The notes under the pieces were generated by a model. That model had not been told where the DNA came from, searched no databases, and worked only from the letters and a program-made list of their open reading frames with translations. Shown here one piece after another: positions 1 through 9,526 of a DNA stretch of 64,000 nt. The DNA is taken from NCBI RefSeq assembly GCF_900290195.1, contig NZ_OLMF01000004.1, positions 1,477,501 through 1,541,500 of the forward strand, in the 5' to 3' direction. How positions within the stretch are numbered: position 1 is the first letter of the stretch; every line of letters begins with the position of its first letter. A program made the translations under genes and the position numbers. The DNA comes from Anaerococcus marasmi. GTDB lineage: Bacteria > Bacillota > Clostridia > Tissierellales > Peptoniphilaceae.

Positions 1-132
1 TACTTCCAAAAAATAAAGGAAGATATTCCGGAAGATGGAATAGATGTAAACTTACAAACCATAGTTGATGAACTAGAAGCTCTAGAATTACTGCTCGATA
101 AATATATATATAGGAGTGGATTAGATGGCTAA
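1..132 (+). CDS. 3' end of an unidentified gene (5' end outside window)
   Basis: An open frame runs from the first base to a TAA at 130-132 and overlaps the ftsH start by 8 bases, so the two are probably translationally coupled. The visible tail is acidic and ends in YRSGLDG. In many Firmicutes tilS or hpt lies just upstream of ftsH, but this tail does not look like the end of either, so the gene is left unnamed. Confidence 0.5.
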   Translation, partial: YFQKIKEDIPEDGIDVNLQTIVDELEALELLLDKYIYRSGLDG

Positions 133-2107
133 TAGAAATCCAAGCAAAAAACCTCTATTATATTATTGGTTGGTTGCTATAGTATTATTTGTAGTGATAC
201 GATTTGCACTAAATCCAATAGCACAAGATGCAGATGTAAAAGAAGTATCCTACAGCCAATTTGTTGAAATGATCGAAAATGATCAAGTTACAGAAGTATC
301 TAAGGATGATCAAAAATACACCTTCAAGGCAAAGGTAGATGGTGATGAAAATGCCTACGAAACAGGTCTATGGCAAGATACAGACCTTACAGATAGACTT
401 CTTAAGGCAAAAGAAAGAAATGATAAGTTAATATTCTCCCAAGAGATTGAAACGAGAATGAACCCTTATCTTTCACTATTCTTGACAAGTATATTGCCTC
501 TAGTTTTCATTTGGGTAATATTCTATTTTGCCTCAAGATCTCTTACAAAGACCATGGGAGGCCGTGGCGGCGGAGACTTCATGAACTTCGGTAAGTCCAA
601 CGCCAAGATCTATGTAGAAAATAAGACTGGAAAGACCTTCAAGGACGTTGCAGGTCAAGAAGAAGCCAAAGACTCACTTAGTGAGATAGTAGACTTCCTC
701 CACACCCCAGGAAAATACAAGGAAATAGGAGCCAAGGTTCCAAAGGGAGTGCTTTTAGTAGGTCCTCCAGGAACAGGTAAGACCCTAATGGCCCAAGCCG
801 TAGCAGGTGAAGCCAACGTGCCATTTTTCTCAATTTCAGGATCAGAATTTGTGGAAATGTTCGTAGGTATGGGAGCAAGCAAGGTCCGTGACCTTTTCAA
901 ACAAGCTAAGGAAAAAGCACCTTGTATAGTATTTATAGATGAGATAGACGCTATAGGTAAAAAGCGTGACGTATCTGGATATTCTGGAAATGATGAACGT
1001 GAACAAACCCTAAACCAACTCCTAAACGAGATGGATGGATTTGATGCGACTGAAGGAGTTGTACTTCTTGCAGCAACCAACAGACCAGAAATCCTAGACC
1101 CAGCCCTTACAAGACCAGGTCGTTTCGATAGGCAAGTTCAAGTAGAACTACCAGACCTAAAAGGTCGTGAAGACATCCTTAAAGTTCACGCCAAAAATAT
1201 CAAAAGAGAAGACGATATCGACTATGAAGAAATCGCCAAAAGAACTGCGGGTACAAGCGGTGCTGACCTTGCAAACATTATAAACGAAGGAGCCCTTCGT
1301 GCTGTAAGAGAAGGCCGTAACAAGTTAACCCAAGAAGACCTCGAGGAATCAATCGAGACAGTAATAGCTGGTCAACAAAAGAAAAACGCTGTAATAAGCG
1401 ATGATCAGAAGAAGATTATAGCCTACCACGAAGTAGGACACGCCCTAGTAGCAGCCATCCAAACCCAAAAAACTCCGGTAACCAAGATTACCATAGTGCC
1501 AAGAACTGGTGGAGCCCTAGGTTATACAATGACTGTAGACAAGGACGAAAAATATATCATGACCAAACAAGAGCTATTTGATGAGATAGTTACCTTTGCA
1601 GGTGGTAGGTCTGCCGAAGAGTTGATCTTTAACACCAAAACAACGGGAGCTTCAAACGATATAGAAAGAGCTACCGCCATGGCTAGAAATATGGTCACCA
1701 TATACGGAATGGATGATGAATTTGACTTCATGCAACTTGAACAAATCCAAGGAAGATACCTAGGTGGCCAAAGATCTATGATAGTGTCTGATGGAACAGG
1801 TAACAAGATTGACGAAAAAGTTGCCCAAATTATAGCAAAGGCTCATATGAGAGCTATAGAAATCCTTAAGGATAATATAGACAAACTTCACGAAATATCA
1901 GACTTCCTACTAAAAGAGGAGACCATAACAGGCGACCAATTTATGGAAATCCTAAACAAGAAGGCAGTAGATACTAGTGAAAGTGAGATAAAAGAAAATA
2001 CAGATATCAAAAATCTAGATAATGATGAAAGTGATGAATCTATAGAAGATGAAAAAGAGAATATAAGTGAAGATAAGAAAGAATCAGACGAGGATTCTTT
2101 AGAATAA
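125..2107 (+). CDS. ftsH: ATP-dependent zinc metalloprotease FtsH
   Basis: Membrane-anchored AAA+ protease that extracts and degrades misfolded or short-lived membrane and cytosolic proteins. The 660-residue product has the family order: a transmembrane helix at about 12-30, an extracytoplasmic segment, a second helix near 115-135, a glycine-rich linker, the AAA module with Walker A GPPGTGKT at about 213-220 and the following FIDEIDAIG Walker B, and the zinc site HEVGH at about 435-439. The C-terminal tail is a long Asp/Glu/Ser-rich extension after residue 620, typical of Gram-positive FtsH. The length is normal. A clear hairpin terminator follows, so ftsH ends its operon. Confidence 0.97.
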   Translation: MANRNPSKKPLLYYWLVAIVLFVVIRFALNPIAQDADVKEVSYSQFVEMIENDQVTEVSKDDQKYTFKAKVDGDENAYETGLWQDTDLTDRLLKAKERNDKLIFSQEIETRMNPYLSLFLTSILPLVFIWVIFYFASRSLTKTMGGRGGGDFMNFGKSNAKIYVENKTGKTFKDVAGQEEAKDSLSEIVDFLHTPGKYKEIGAKVPKGVLLVGPPGTGKTLMAQAVAGEANVPFFSISGSEFVEMFVGMGASKVRDLFKQAKEKAPCIVFIDEIDAIGKKRDVSGYSGNDEREQTLNQLLNEMDGFDATEGVVLLAATNRPEILDPALTRPGRFDRQVQVELPDLKGREDILKVHAKNIKREDDIDYEEIAKRTAGTSGADLANIINEGALRAVREGRNKLTQEDLEESIETVIAGQQKKNAVISDDQKKIIAYHEVGHALVAAIQTQKTPVTKITIVPRTGGALGYTMTVDKDEKYIMTKQELFDEIVTFAGGRSAEELIFNTKTTGASNDIERATAMARNMVTIYGMDDEFDFMQLEQIQGRYLGGQRSMIVSDGTGNKIDEKVAQIIAKAHMRAIEILKDNIDKLHEISDFLLKEETITGDQFMEILNKKAVDTSESEIKENTDIKNLDNDESDESIEDEKENISEDKKESDEDSLE

Positions 2108-2115
2108 GATTTTAG

Positions 2116-2142
2116 GCTCCAGGCTTTGCTTGGAGCTTTTTC
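2116..2142 (+). terminator. Rho-independent terminator after ftsH
   Basis: GCTCCA at 2116-2121 pairs with TGGAGC at 2131-2136, followed by five T. Confidence 0.85.
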
Positions 2143-2362
2143 TATGAAAGGATTCAAATTATCTATGTATATAAGATTATTTAATTTATGATCTTTTAGA
2201 TTTTCTAAAAGCTTTCTTTTTTTGTCTTATATCTTAATTATATTCATATACTCAAGTAGACTTATTTTCCGAAAACTCGTCAAATTCATAGCTTTAAATA
2301 TATTGGAAATTTCACTTAAATAAAAGATGAAAAGACTTAAATAATTTATTTTCCTATAATAA

Positions 2363-2391
2363 TTGACTAAAATCTTTTAAAATTATATGAT
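2363..2391 (+). promoter_or_regulatory. Sigma-A promoter for the Gate-domain gene
   Basis: TTGACT at 2363-2368 and TATGAT at 2386-2391 are separated by exactly 17 bases, about 60 bases upstream of the start codon. The rest of the 308-base gap (2143-2450) is AT-rich and shows nothing else I recognise. Confidence 0.7.
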
Positions 2392-2450
2392 TTAGATAAG
2401 AAGTCTGTATTAATTACAGGGATTTTATACATAAATGGAGGGGAGTAATA

Positions 2451-3590
2451 ATGAACAGAAGTTATAAGAAAAATATAAGTTTGGAAAATTTTGTTTTTAT
2501 TGTAATATTTTTTGGTATCTTTTCCTGGATTGGGCATATTATGGGACCTACTAATATGCTTTCAACTATAATGAATACGGCTTATAGGCTGCTTATGGAT
2601 ACTTGTTTTTATATAATGGGAATATCTGTCATAGCAGGCGCTTTATCTAGTCTTTTTTCTGAATTTGGTTTTATTGCCTTGGTGGATGTCATCTTATCTA
2701 AGATTATGAAACCAATTTATAATCTACCTGGAGCTTCTTCTTTAGGCATATTAAATTGCTATTTATCAGATAATCCAGCAATCCTTACTCTTGCAGATGA
2801 AGATAATTTCAAAAAATATTTTAGAAAATTTCAAATGCCAGCCCTATGCAATCTAGGAACATCTTTTGGGATGGGCCTTATTGTTACGACAACCATGTTC
2901 TCCCTTTCTGTAGAAGGAGCTGTTAAGGCTTCACTTATTGGAAATCTAGGTGCCTTTGTGGGATCTGTCGTATCAGTCAGGATAATGTTGAGATTTACGA
3001 AAAAGCACTACGGAACGGAAGAGATGGTAGAAGTAGTAAATGTCGAAAGTATACCAGAAGGATCTAGGATAGTAAGGGAAGGCTCTTTTGGATCTCGTGC
3101 TATAGAAGCGATTCTTTACGGAGGTAAGCGTGGAGTTGATATGGGAATTGCTATTATTCCTGGGGTTATCACAATCTGTACTATGGTAATGCTTCTGACA
3201 AATCCTATGCCAGCTGGTGGATATACAGGAGAAATTGGCCAGGGAGTTGCCTTTCTTCCTTGGCTTGGAGAAAAATTATCCTTTATCCTAAGTCCTATCT
3301 TTGGCTTTTCAAGTGATTCTTTTATTGCAGTGCCAATAACAGCCCTAGGATCTGCTGGTGCTGCCATAGGTTTGGTTAAGGAATTTGCAAGTGGACTTGC
3401 TGTTACGGGAAATGATATAGCTGTCTTTACAGCCATGTGCATGTGCTGGTCAGGCTACCTATCAACTCATATAGCTATGATGGATGCCCTAAATACAAAG
3501 GAGATGACAAGCTCAGCCATCCTTTCTCACACCATAGGAGGCCTATGTGCAGGCTTTGCAGCCCATATATTTTCTATGATACTTTTATAA
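2451..3590 (+). CDS. Gate (nucleoside-recognition) domain membrane protein
   Basis: A 379-residue polytopic membrane protein with about eight hydrophobic segments. The sequence style matches the Gate/nucleoside-recognition domain family: GISVIAGALSSLF near 60, the conserved LSDNPAILTLADE stretch near 105-117, and a second half rich in small residues around GSAGAAIG. Members resemble half-units of concentrative transporters or sporulation membrane proteins; the substrate is unknown. It has its own promoter and a strong terminator, so it is monocistronic. The start has a GGAGGGGAG ribosome site. A specific name is not justified. Confidence 0.65.
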   Translation: MNRSYKKNISLENFVFIVIFFGIFSWIGHIMGPTNMLSTIMNTAYRLLMDTCFYIMGISVIAGALSSLFSEFGFIALVDVILSKIMKPIYNLPGASSLGILNCYLSDNPAILTLADEDNFKKYFRKFQMPALCNLGTSFGMGLIVTTTMFSLSVEGAVKASLIGNLGAFVGSVVSVRIMLRFTKKHYGTEEMVEVVNVESIPEGSRIVREGSFGSRAIEAILYGGKRGVDMGIAIIPGVITICTMVMLLTNPMPAGGYTGEIGQGVAFLPWLGEKLSFILSPIFGFSSDSFIAVPITALGSAGAAIGLVKEFASGLAVTGNDIAVFTAMCMCWSGYLSTHIAMMDALNTKEMTSSAILSHTIGGLCAGFAAHIFSMILL

Positions 3591-3622
3591 AATTAATATA
3601 CAGGAGAAAAAGAGGCAAAAGA

Positions 3623-3648
3623 AAATCGGGATCCGTTCCCGATTTTTT
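3623..3648. terminator. Bidirectional terminator between convergent genes
   Basis: TCGGGA and TTCCCGA form the stem. T-runs lie on both sides, serving the Gate gene (+) and the metal ABC/lar operon (-). Confidence 0.85.
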
Positions 3649-4357
3649 ACTTAAAATATATATACCTATTTCCATCAAAATCCCTTATGTCTGTTTCCAT
3701 TTCGAATATATCCCTAAACATCTCCTCGTCCATGACCTTTTTGGATGGGCCTTGTCTGTAGATTTTTTGATTATCTATTAGGATGATATTGTCTGCGAAT
3801 TTTTCTATTAGGCCTATTTGGTGGAGGCTAATTAGAGTAGTAAGACTTAACTTTTCTGTCAAATCTTTTATTATTCTCATTATGTCGTATTGATTTTTGA
3901 GGTCTAGGGCACTTACTGGTTCGTCTAGAAGAAGGATTTTAGGATTTGCCACAAGGGCCTGGCCAATGAAGACCTTCTGGACTTCTCCTCCTGATAATCT
4001 ATTAATATATTTATCCTTGTATTTTCTAATATCCAATAAATCTAAGATTTTTTCAGCGTCTTCTTTATCATTCTTAGTTATTCTTAGAGACAGATCTGCT
4101 ACCTTGCCAAGCAATATAGTCTCGAATACAGTAAATTTTGCCTTGGAATTGATATTTTGATTGAGATAGGAAACTTTTCCGTCTGTTATTATCTCACCTT
4201 CGTAACTTTTGATTCCGCTTATGGCATTTAGGATAGTCGATTTGCCTGATCCGTTTCTTCCCATGAGGATATTTATCTTGCCTTCTTCTATCTTAAAGGA
4301 AATATCATCTATTACCTTTTTGTCGTAGGAGATGGATAGGTTTTTAGCTTCAATCAT
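3647..4357 (-). CDS. FecE/BtuD-type ABC transporter ATPase
   Basis: Cytoplasmic ATPase of a metal or metal-chelate importer. Visible motifs are Walker A GRNGSGKST, signature LSGGEVQKV and Walker B ILLLDEP. The frame opens at a TTG at 4369, but the ATG at 4357 is preferred: GGAGG sits 5 bases before it, and the ATG overlaps the permease stop (ATGATTGA). The resulting protein is 236 residues, normal for the family. It is the last gene of the larE-larB-larC-fecB-fecC-type operon. Co-transcription with nickel-cofactor genes suggests nickel or a nickel chelate as substrate, but iron-siderophore or cobalamin transport cannot be excluded from sequence. Confidence 0.9.
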   Translation of the reverse strand: MIEAKNLSISYDKKVIDDISFKIEEGKINILMGRNGSGKSTILNAISGIKSYEGEIITDGKVSYLNQNINSKAKFTVFETILLGKVADLSLRITKNDKEDAEKILDLLDIRKYKDKYINRLSGGEVQKVFIGQALVANPKILLLDEPVSALDLKNQYDIMRIIKDLTEKLSLTTLISLHQIGLIEKFADNIILIDNQKIYRQGPSKKVMDEEMFRDIFEMETDIRDFDGNRYIYFK

Positions 4358-5309
4358 TTTTTCCTCCAAAAAAGAATATAAATATCAAAGGAAGCCCAAC
4401 AAGACTTGCTATAATTCCTATAGGAAGGATGGCGCCAGGTTTTACGATTTTGGATAGGCCTGATGAAAATACCAAAAGAATTGCCCCTAGGAGGCTCGAT
4501 CCTATTAGATAATACCTTTGGTCCTCGCCTAGGATTTTCCTTGCCAAATGTGGGGCTATGACACCTATAAAGCCTATCACACCTGCAAAGCTTACCCCGA
4601 TTGATGAAAGAATCGATACTATCATAAAGGTCTTAATCTTGACTCTTTTAACATCTACTCCTAGACTTTTGGCCCTATCTTCTCCAAATCTCAGGCTAGT
4701 GAGCTTATGACTGTCTTTGATGATTAGGATGAAGGCTAGGATGAAGGCCGTGAAAAGAATCGTAATTTGCTTGGGGTTGGTATTTGAAACAGAGCCAAAG
4801 AGCCAAAATACGATTGATGAGAGGGTTTCGTCTGTGGATATGTATTGCATTAGACTTGTAAGCGAGTCAAAGAAGAATTTGACGGAAATTCCAGCAAGGA
4901 TCATTGAGCTTGTGTGGGCGAAGTTTCTCCTAGATATTATATAGACGAAGATTATAGCTATGAGAGCAAAGCCAATGGCCCCAAAGGCTATAAAATTAAT
5001 CGATATGCCCAAAAGGAGAAAGAGGGAGGCTCCAAAGCCTGCGGCAGAGGAGATTCCTAGGGTAAAGGGACTTGCTAGGGGATTGTCTAGGATAGTCTGC
5101 ATACAAGCTCCAGCAAGGCCTAAGATCATGCCGACAATAAGGGCTGTAGCCATTTCTGGCATTCTGATCTTAAAAAGAATAGTCCTTTGAAGGTCGTTTA
5201 GACTTATGAGGTCTCTTGGAACAAGCTCTCCTACTCCTATGAAAAGGTCTAAAAAACATATGAGAACACTTATTAAGCCTAGGATAAGAATCTTTTTGTT
5301 CTTATTCAT
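4350..5309 (-). CDS. FecCD-family ABC transporter permease
   Basis: Integral membrane permease of the FecCD/BtuC class, about 319 residues from the ATG at 5309, with roughly nine to ten hydrophobic segments. Family signatures include RMPEMATALIVG, LAGACMQTILDNPLASP near the N-terminus, and GVIGFIGVIAPHLAR in the loop that contacts the ATPase. An upstream in-frame TTG at 5339 would lengthen it by ten residues. The ATG that overlaps the preceding stop codon (ATGAATAA) is the better start. It forms the importer with the ATPase and the binding lipoprotein on either side. Confidence 0.9.
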   Translation of the reverse strand: MNKNKKILILGLISVLICFLDLFIGVGELVPRDLISLNDLQRTILFKIRMPEMATALIVGMILGLAGACMQTILDNPLASPFTLGISSAAGFGASLFLLLGISINFIAFGAIGFALIAIIFVYIISRRNFAHTSSMILAGISVKFFFDSLTSLMQYISTDETLSSIVFWLFGSVSNTNPKQITILFTAFILAFILIIKDSHKLTSLRFGEDRAKSLGVDVKRVKIKTFMIVSILSSIGVSFAGVIGFIGVIAPHLARKILGEDQRYYLIGSSLLGAILLVFSSGLSKIVKPGAILPIGIIASLVGLPLIFIFFFGGKND

Positions 5310-6480
5310 ATTTGCTAAACCAAGTTCCTTGATATTCAATAGGCATGAAGTTTTCGTAAAAGTCTTTCATATCAGCCTCAGGGTCCACATCTTCGAAAAG
5401 CTCTGGGTGGAAAGTCTTGGCTAGAGTCTCGTAGGCGTAGAAGTCACACATGTCCCTTGCTAGGTTTTGACCTATGGCATATACATTTTTTTCCTTCATG
5501 GCGGTCAAATCTTTCCAACCATTTCGTATCTTGTATCTATCAATCTTTTTACTTACATCTTCTGGACTAATTCCAAAGCCCATCTTCATTGACTCAGGTT
5601 TTTCTATCCATTCTGCTCCAGTGATGAAAATCATATCAGGATCTTGGGATAGGACGAACTCTTCAGAAACTGGAGTCGCTTCCTTTTCTCCCAAGACGTC
5701 TCCTGTAAGATTGTATCCGCCTGCATCGTTTATGATCTTACCCCACATCATTTCGTTGCCGTAGGAGTTACCGTAGGCATGTTCTCCCTCATAGCCATGC
5801 TCTAGATAAACTCTTGGCTTATCATCTGCATCTTTAAGTCTTTCTTTCATTGAGTCAATCTTTCCCTTATAGAAGCCGTTTAGCTTGTCGAGATTCTTAT
5901 CAAGTCCTGTAGCCTTGGCTATAATTTCTGTAGACTTTAGATGATCATCAAAGTCTTGATTGTGATAGTCTACATAGATTACGGGCAAGTCTATCTTATC
6001 TTCTATTGTTTCTAGTTGGGCCTTGTAGGAGACTGGAGCGATGATTCCGTCAGCATCTATAGAAAGAAGCTCCTCAAGGGAGAAGTCATTGTCTGCGAAG
6101 TTGCTTACTCTTTTGACATCATCTAGCTCTGGGATTTTGTCTACTAGCTTTTGGTAAAGGTCATTTCTATCGCGTCTTATACCATCATCCATGGCGGCAA
6201 TTTTCTTATAGAAATTTTCATTATCTAGATACATCATAGTCATAAAGGGACCACCAGAGCCTGAGCCTTGTATTATGACCTTATCCATTGGTTTATCGAG
6301 TTTAATTTCTCGTCCTAAGACATCTTCGATTACAAGTTTGGCTTCACTCTTATCTTCTATGCTTTCCACGCTTTCTACTTTAGTCTTTGTTTCATTTTCC
6401 TCTGCCATATTTCCCCCACAGGAGGCAAGGATTAAGAGTGAAAATACAATAAGCCATATATTTCTTAACTTAGTTTTCAT
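5302..6480 (-). CDS. Substrate-binding lipoprotein of FecBCD-type ABC importer
   Basis: Periplasmic-binding-type lipoprotein (FecB/BtuF fold, PF01497-like) that delivers ligand to the permease. A hydrophobic signal ends in the lipobox LASC. The frame opens at an ATG at 6492, but the GGAG at 6490-6487 lies 6 bases before the ATG at 6480, so translation probably begins there (392 residues). A His/Met/Glu-rich stretch (EHGYEGEHAYGN...EMMWG) could contribute metal or ligand contacts. It follows larC by overlap in the same operon, which makes nickel uptake for the Lar cofactor the leading hypothesis. Confidence 0.88.
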   Translation of the reverse strand: MKTKLRNIWLIVFSLLILASCGGNMAEENETKTKVESVESIEDKSEAKLVIEDVLGREIKLDKPMDKVIIQGSGSGGPFMTMMYLDNENFYKKIAAMDDGIRRDRNDLYQKLVDKIPELDDVKRVSNFADNDFSLEELLSIDADGIIAPVSYKAQLETIEDKIDLPVIYVDYHNQDFDDHLKSTEIIAKATGLDKNLDKLNGFYKGKIDSMKERLKDADDKPRVYLEHGYEGEHAYGNSYGNEMMWGKIINDAGGYNLTGDVLGEKEATPVSEEFVLSQDPDMIFITGAEWIEKPESMKMGFGISPEDVSKKIDRYKIRNGWKDLTAMKEKNVYAIGQNLARDMCDFYAYETLAKTFHPELFEDVDPEADMKDFYENFMPIEYQGTWFSKYE

Positions 6481-7768
6481 ATTTTTCTCCATAAATTAAT
6501 CGCATCTTTTCAAAGGCTTTTTTGATCGATATATTTTCTTTCTCTGCCAAGTCTTTGGCTGACTGATATTCTGGGTATATGTAGGAAGAATCCTTGTGAT
6601 ATACCTTCTTAAAGAAAAGTTTTAGGCCTTTATACTCTATTGAAATCATCTGTCTATCTAGGATGGACCTATCGACTTCTATTTTTCTAATTCCTATTGA
6701 TGTAGTATTAGAAAAGATTATATCTTCGACTTCTTCTATTCTTTCCTTATCACAAAGGACGGAAAGCTTGTAGGCTGGACGGTTTTTCTTCATGAAAATT
6801 GGAGTGTAGAAAGAGTCTCTAGCAACTTCCATTAATTTGTCCATTACAAAGCCCAAAACTTCCCCTGTAGTATCATCTATGTTAGTCTCTGCTAAGATTA
6901 GGCTTTTTTTTTTAGGATTTTCTATCTCCATTACCCTTAGGACATTAGTAGACTTCTCAAAGTCCTTGTTTCCTGCACCAAGACCGATTTTCTTGATTGC
7001 AAACTCTTTGATATCTTCTCCTGTAGAAAAATATTTAACTATAGCAGCTCCAGTTGGAGTTACGTGCTCGCCATAGTCATCTATGATATTGAGGCTAATA
7101 TTTGAATCCTTCAAGATATTTGCTACTGCTGGAACCGGGATTGGCATATAGCCGTGGGCACATTTTTGCATGCCACATCCTTCAAAGAGCTTGGAGAAGT
7201 AGATGTTTTCTACACCTAAGTCTTCTAGAAGAACTGTTACTCCCACTATATCTATGATGGAGTCGATAGCTCCTACTTCGTGGAAGTGGACTTCGTTTTT
7301 ATCTATACCGTGGGCCTTGGCCTCTGCTTCTCCTATGATATCAAAAACCCCTAGGGCGTCTTTCTTTACTTTTTCTGAAAGAACGTCTGAGCCCTTAATA
7401 ATTTTTTCTATATCAGAGATATTTCTATGGACATGGCTGTGAGAGTGGTGGTGATGGTCATGATCATGGTCATGATGATGGTGGTGATCGTGGCTATGGT
7501 CGTGATCGTGATCTTCATGTTTATGGTGGTCGTGGCCTTCATGGCTGTGGTCGTGATTTTCACCATGATTATCATTTTCTAAGATCACATCGAAGTTATA
7601 GGCATCGATTCCGTTTTTTAGGGACCTGTCAAAGACAAGTTTGTAACCATCAATACCAAGTGAATCGATTGCTTCTATTAGCTTTTCCTTGCTAGCTCCA
7701 AGATCCAAGAGAGCTCCGATTGTCATATCTCCAGCTATTCCGGAATACATTTCAAAATATAAGTCCAT
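6470..7768 (-). CDS. larC: LarC, nickel insertion into the pincer nucleotide cofactor
   Basis: LarC is a CTP-dependent nickel insertase that completes the nickel-pincer nucleotide cofactor first described for lactate racemase. The 432-residue protein begins with the family motif MYSGIAGDMTIGALLDLG and contains HEVGAIDSIIDIVG and later GLGAGNKDF. A very His/Asp-rich loop occupies about residues 70-112, as expected for nickel binding. In Lactobacillus plantarum larC is read as larC1/larC2 through a frameshift; here it is one uninterrupted frame. The start has an AGGAG site and lies immediately after the larB stop codon (TAAATGG). Confidence 0.95.
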   Translation of the reverse strand: MDLYFEMYSGIAGDMTIGALLDLGASKEKLIEAIDSLGIDGYKLVFDRSLKNGIDAYNFDVILENDNHGENHDHSHEGHDHHKHEDHDHDHSHDHHHHHDHDHDHHHHSHSHVHRNISDIEKIIKGSDVLSEKVKKDALGVFDIIGEAEAKAHGIDKNEVHFHEVGAIDSIIDIVGVTVLLEDLGVENIYFSKLFEGCGMQKCAHGYMPIPVPAVANILKDSNISLNIIDDYGEHVTPTGAAIVKYFSTGEDIKEFAIKKIGLGAGNKDFEKSTNVLRVMEIENPKKKSLILAETNIDDTTGEVLGFVMDKLMEVARDSFYTPIFMKKNRPAYKLSVLCDKERIEEVEDIIFSNTTSIGIRKIEVDRSILDRQMISIEYKGLKLFFKKVYHKDSSYIYPEYQSAKDLAEKENISIKKAFEKMRLIYGEKYEN

Positions 7769-8515
7769 TTATTTCTCCTCTATTAGTTTATTTATTTGAC
7801 AGGCAGCATAGGCTGCTCCGTAGCCATTGTCAATATTTACTACAGATATTCCTTCTGCACAGGTCGAAAGCATTGTAAGGAGGGCAGATATACCATTAAA
7901 GCTTGCCCCGTAGCCCACAGAAGTTGGGACTGCTATGATTGGCTTATCGACAAGGCCTGCAAGGACAGTGGCAAGGGCCCCTTCCATGCCTGCTATTGCA
8001 ATTATCACATTAGCTTTTTTAATCTCATCGATTTTATTTAACATCCTGTGAAGACCTGATACTCCAACATCGTAGAAGCGGCTTACCCTAGCTCCAAAAA
8101 ACTCTGCCGTAAGGGCGGCCTCTTCTGCTACGAAAAGATCCGCGGTTCCTCCTGTACAAATTGCGATATTTCCTATTTGAGGGAGACTTTCATATTCTAG
8201 GGATATAATCCTTCCTGTAGGGTCATACTCTGCTTGAGGGATTTCTCTTTTTACAAGTTCGTATTGGTCCTTACTTGCCCTAGTACCTATGACTGATTCG
8301 CGTCTTTCGGCAAAGGCCTTGAAGATTTCCACCAAGGCAAAGTCCTCCTTGCCCTGGCAGAAGATTGTCTCAGGAAAGCCCCTCCTGTTTTTTCTTTGAA
8401 AGTCGAGCTTTGCTATATCTATATCCTTAAAATTAAAGTCCTTTAGATAGGCTAAGCCTTCATCAATTGTCATCTTGCCGTTTTTAATATTTTCTAAAAA
8501 TTCTTTATCGTTCAT
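7769..8515 (-). CDS. larB: LarB, pyridinium-3-carboxylate/biscarboxylate synthase
   Basis: LarB carboxylates and hydrolyses nicotinic acid adenine dinucleotide, the first step of nickel-pincer cofactor synthesis. The 248-residue length is typical. The C-terminal half is similar to PurE (AIR carboxylase) and shows CTGGTADLFVAEEA, GMEGALATVLAGL and a GYGASFNGISALLTML motif. The N-terminal half carries GFPETIFCQGK. The ATG overlaps the end of larE by 11 bases (8505-8515) with no strong ribosome site, so expression is probably coupled to larE. Confidence 0.95.
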   Translation of the reverse strand: MNDKEFLENIKNGKMTIDEGLAYLKDFNFKDIDIAKLDFQRKNRRGFPETIFCQGKEDFALVEIFKAFAERRESVIGTRASKDQYELVKREIPQAEYDPTGRIISLEYESLPQIGNIAICTGGTADLFVAEEAALTAEFFGARVSRFYDVGVSGLHRMLNKIDEIKKANVIIAIAGMEGALATVLAGLVDKPIIAVPTSVGYGASFNGISALLTMLSTCAEGISVVNIDNGYGAAYAACQINKLIEEK

Positions 8516-9365
8516 TTGCTAACCATGGATTAAGCTTAATCTTTTCTTCCTCATCAACTACTTCATCCATTGATCCTGACCTATAACCTTCAAGATCAAG
8601 GTTTATATAGGTGAAACCTAGTCCTTTTAATTTTTTTACAATCTCATCTATGTGAGGGAAAATTTTATCAAAATCATCCCTATCAACTTCTATTCTTGTA
8701 TTATCTCCGTAGACTCTAACGCGGACGTTTTTAAGATCGAAAGTTTTTAGGAAGGTCTCTGCCTTATTTATAGCCTCAAACTTATCTGTATCTATTAAAT
8801 GATTGTAAGGGAATCTGGTAGCAAGACAAGGGGCAGAAGGTCTTTTATAAACTGATAAGTTTAATTCCTTTGCGTATGCTCTTACCATATCTTTGCTAAA
8901 CCCTGCCATTTCAAGTGGGCTTACGACTCCTTTGTCATTAAGAGCTCTAACTCCTGGTCTGAACACTTTCTTATCATCTAAATTTGATCCATCGACTACA
9001 TACTTATAGCCTAGTTCGTCTTTAAGTTTGAAAGCTTGCTCAAATAGGAAGCTTTTACAGTGATAGCATCTGTCTATAGTATTATTTTTGATATATTCAT
9101 TATCGAAAACATCTATATCTACTACTTTAAGTTCAACATCCATATCTCTAGCTAGGCTTTGAGCATTTTCTAAATCTCCATCTGGTGTGGTATTAGTGTT
9201 ATACATTATAGCTACGACATCGTTTCTTTCTTTTCTATACATGCTTGCAAGCTTTAAGATCAAAGATGAGTCGACACCACCAGAAAATGCTAGGACAAAT
9301 TTCTCCTTGAGGAGATCTTTGACTATATTATCGAGTTTTTCTTTCTTTTCTTTATCTATGTCCAT
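8505..9365 (-). CDS. larE: LarE, sulfur transferase for the nickel-pincer cofactor
   Basis: LarE activates the pyridinium carboxylates with ATP and inserts sulfur. The PP-loop is SGGVDSS at about 28-34 of the protein starting at 9365. That start is preferred over an upstream in-frame one at 9401 because AAAGGA lies just before it. SAPCLATRF contains the cysteine matching the sacrificial Cys of the L. plantarum enzyme. RCYHCK supplies two more cysteines, a pattern associated with LarE variants that may use an iron-sulfur cluster rather than sacrificing the protein sulfur (from memory, not tested). It heads the lar/ABC operon. Confidence 0.94.
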   Translation of the reverse strand: MDIDKEKKEKLDNIVKDLLKEKFVLAFSGGVDSSLILKLASMYRKERNDVVAIMYNTNTTPDGDLENAQSLARDMDVELKVVDIDVFDNEYIKNNTIDRCYHCKSFLFEQAFKLKDELGYKYVVDGSNLDDKKVFRPGVRALNDKGVVSPLEMAGFSKDMVRAYAKELNLSVYKRPSAPCLATRFPYNHLIDTDKFEAINKAETFLKTFDLKNVRVRVYGDNTRIEVDRDDFDKIFPHIDEIVKKLKGLGFTYINLDLEGYRSGSMDEVVDEEEKIKLNPWLANER

Positions 9366-9459
9366 AATATTCCTTTCTTTCCTATAAATAAAAAAGGGCA
9401 TAGGAATCCCCTAAACCCTCATGGTAATCTAAAAAAGTTAGCTTCATACTAACAAATTT

Positions 9460-9488
9460 ATCTTAACATATAAAAAAAACTAGGTCAA
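9460..9488 (-). promoter_or_regulatory. Promoter of the lar-ABC operon with an adjacent inverted repeat
   Basis: On the minus strand TTGACC (9488-9483) and TAAGAT (9465-9460) are 17 bases apart. Between the promoter and larE lies GTTAG-N7-CTAAC (9437-9453), a possible operator or leader hairpin. Confidence 0.65.
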
Positions 9489-9526
9489 GAACTAAGCTTA
9501 TGATAAAATATTAGAAGGAGGAGAAT

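Noticed and set aside
655-1080. 141-residue minus-strand frame inside ftsH
   Set aside because: Antisense shadow of a highly conserved gene. Many similar antisense frames in the window (in larC, nrdA, ntpA and others) were dropped for the same reason.
3437-3781. 114-residue frame overlapping the Gate gene end and the ABC ATPase
   Set aside because: It runs through a bidirectional terminator and out of frame over two real genes.
7440-7570. Tandem DNA repeat (CAT/GTG-rich) as a possible CRISPR or minisatellite
   Set aside because: It is the codon pattern of the His/Asp-rich nickel-binding loop of LarC.
6470-7768. Programmed frameshift in larC, as in L. plantarum
   Set aside because: The frame is continuous across both halves; no shift is needed.
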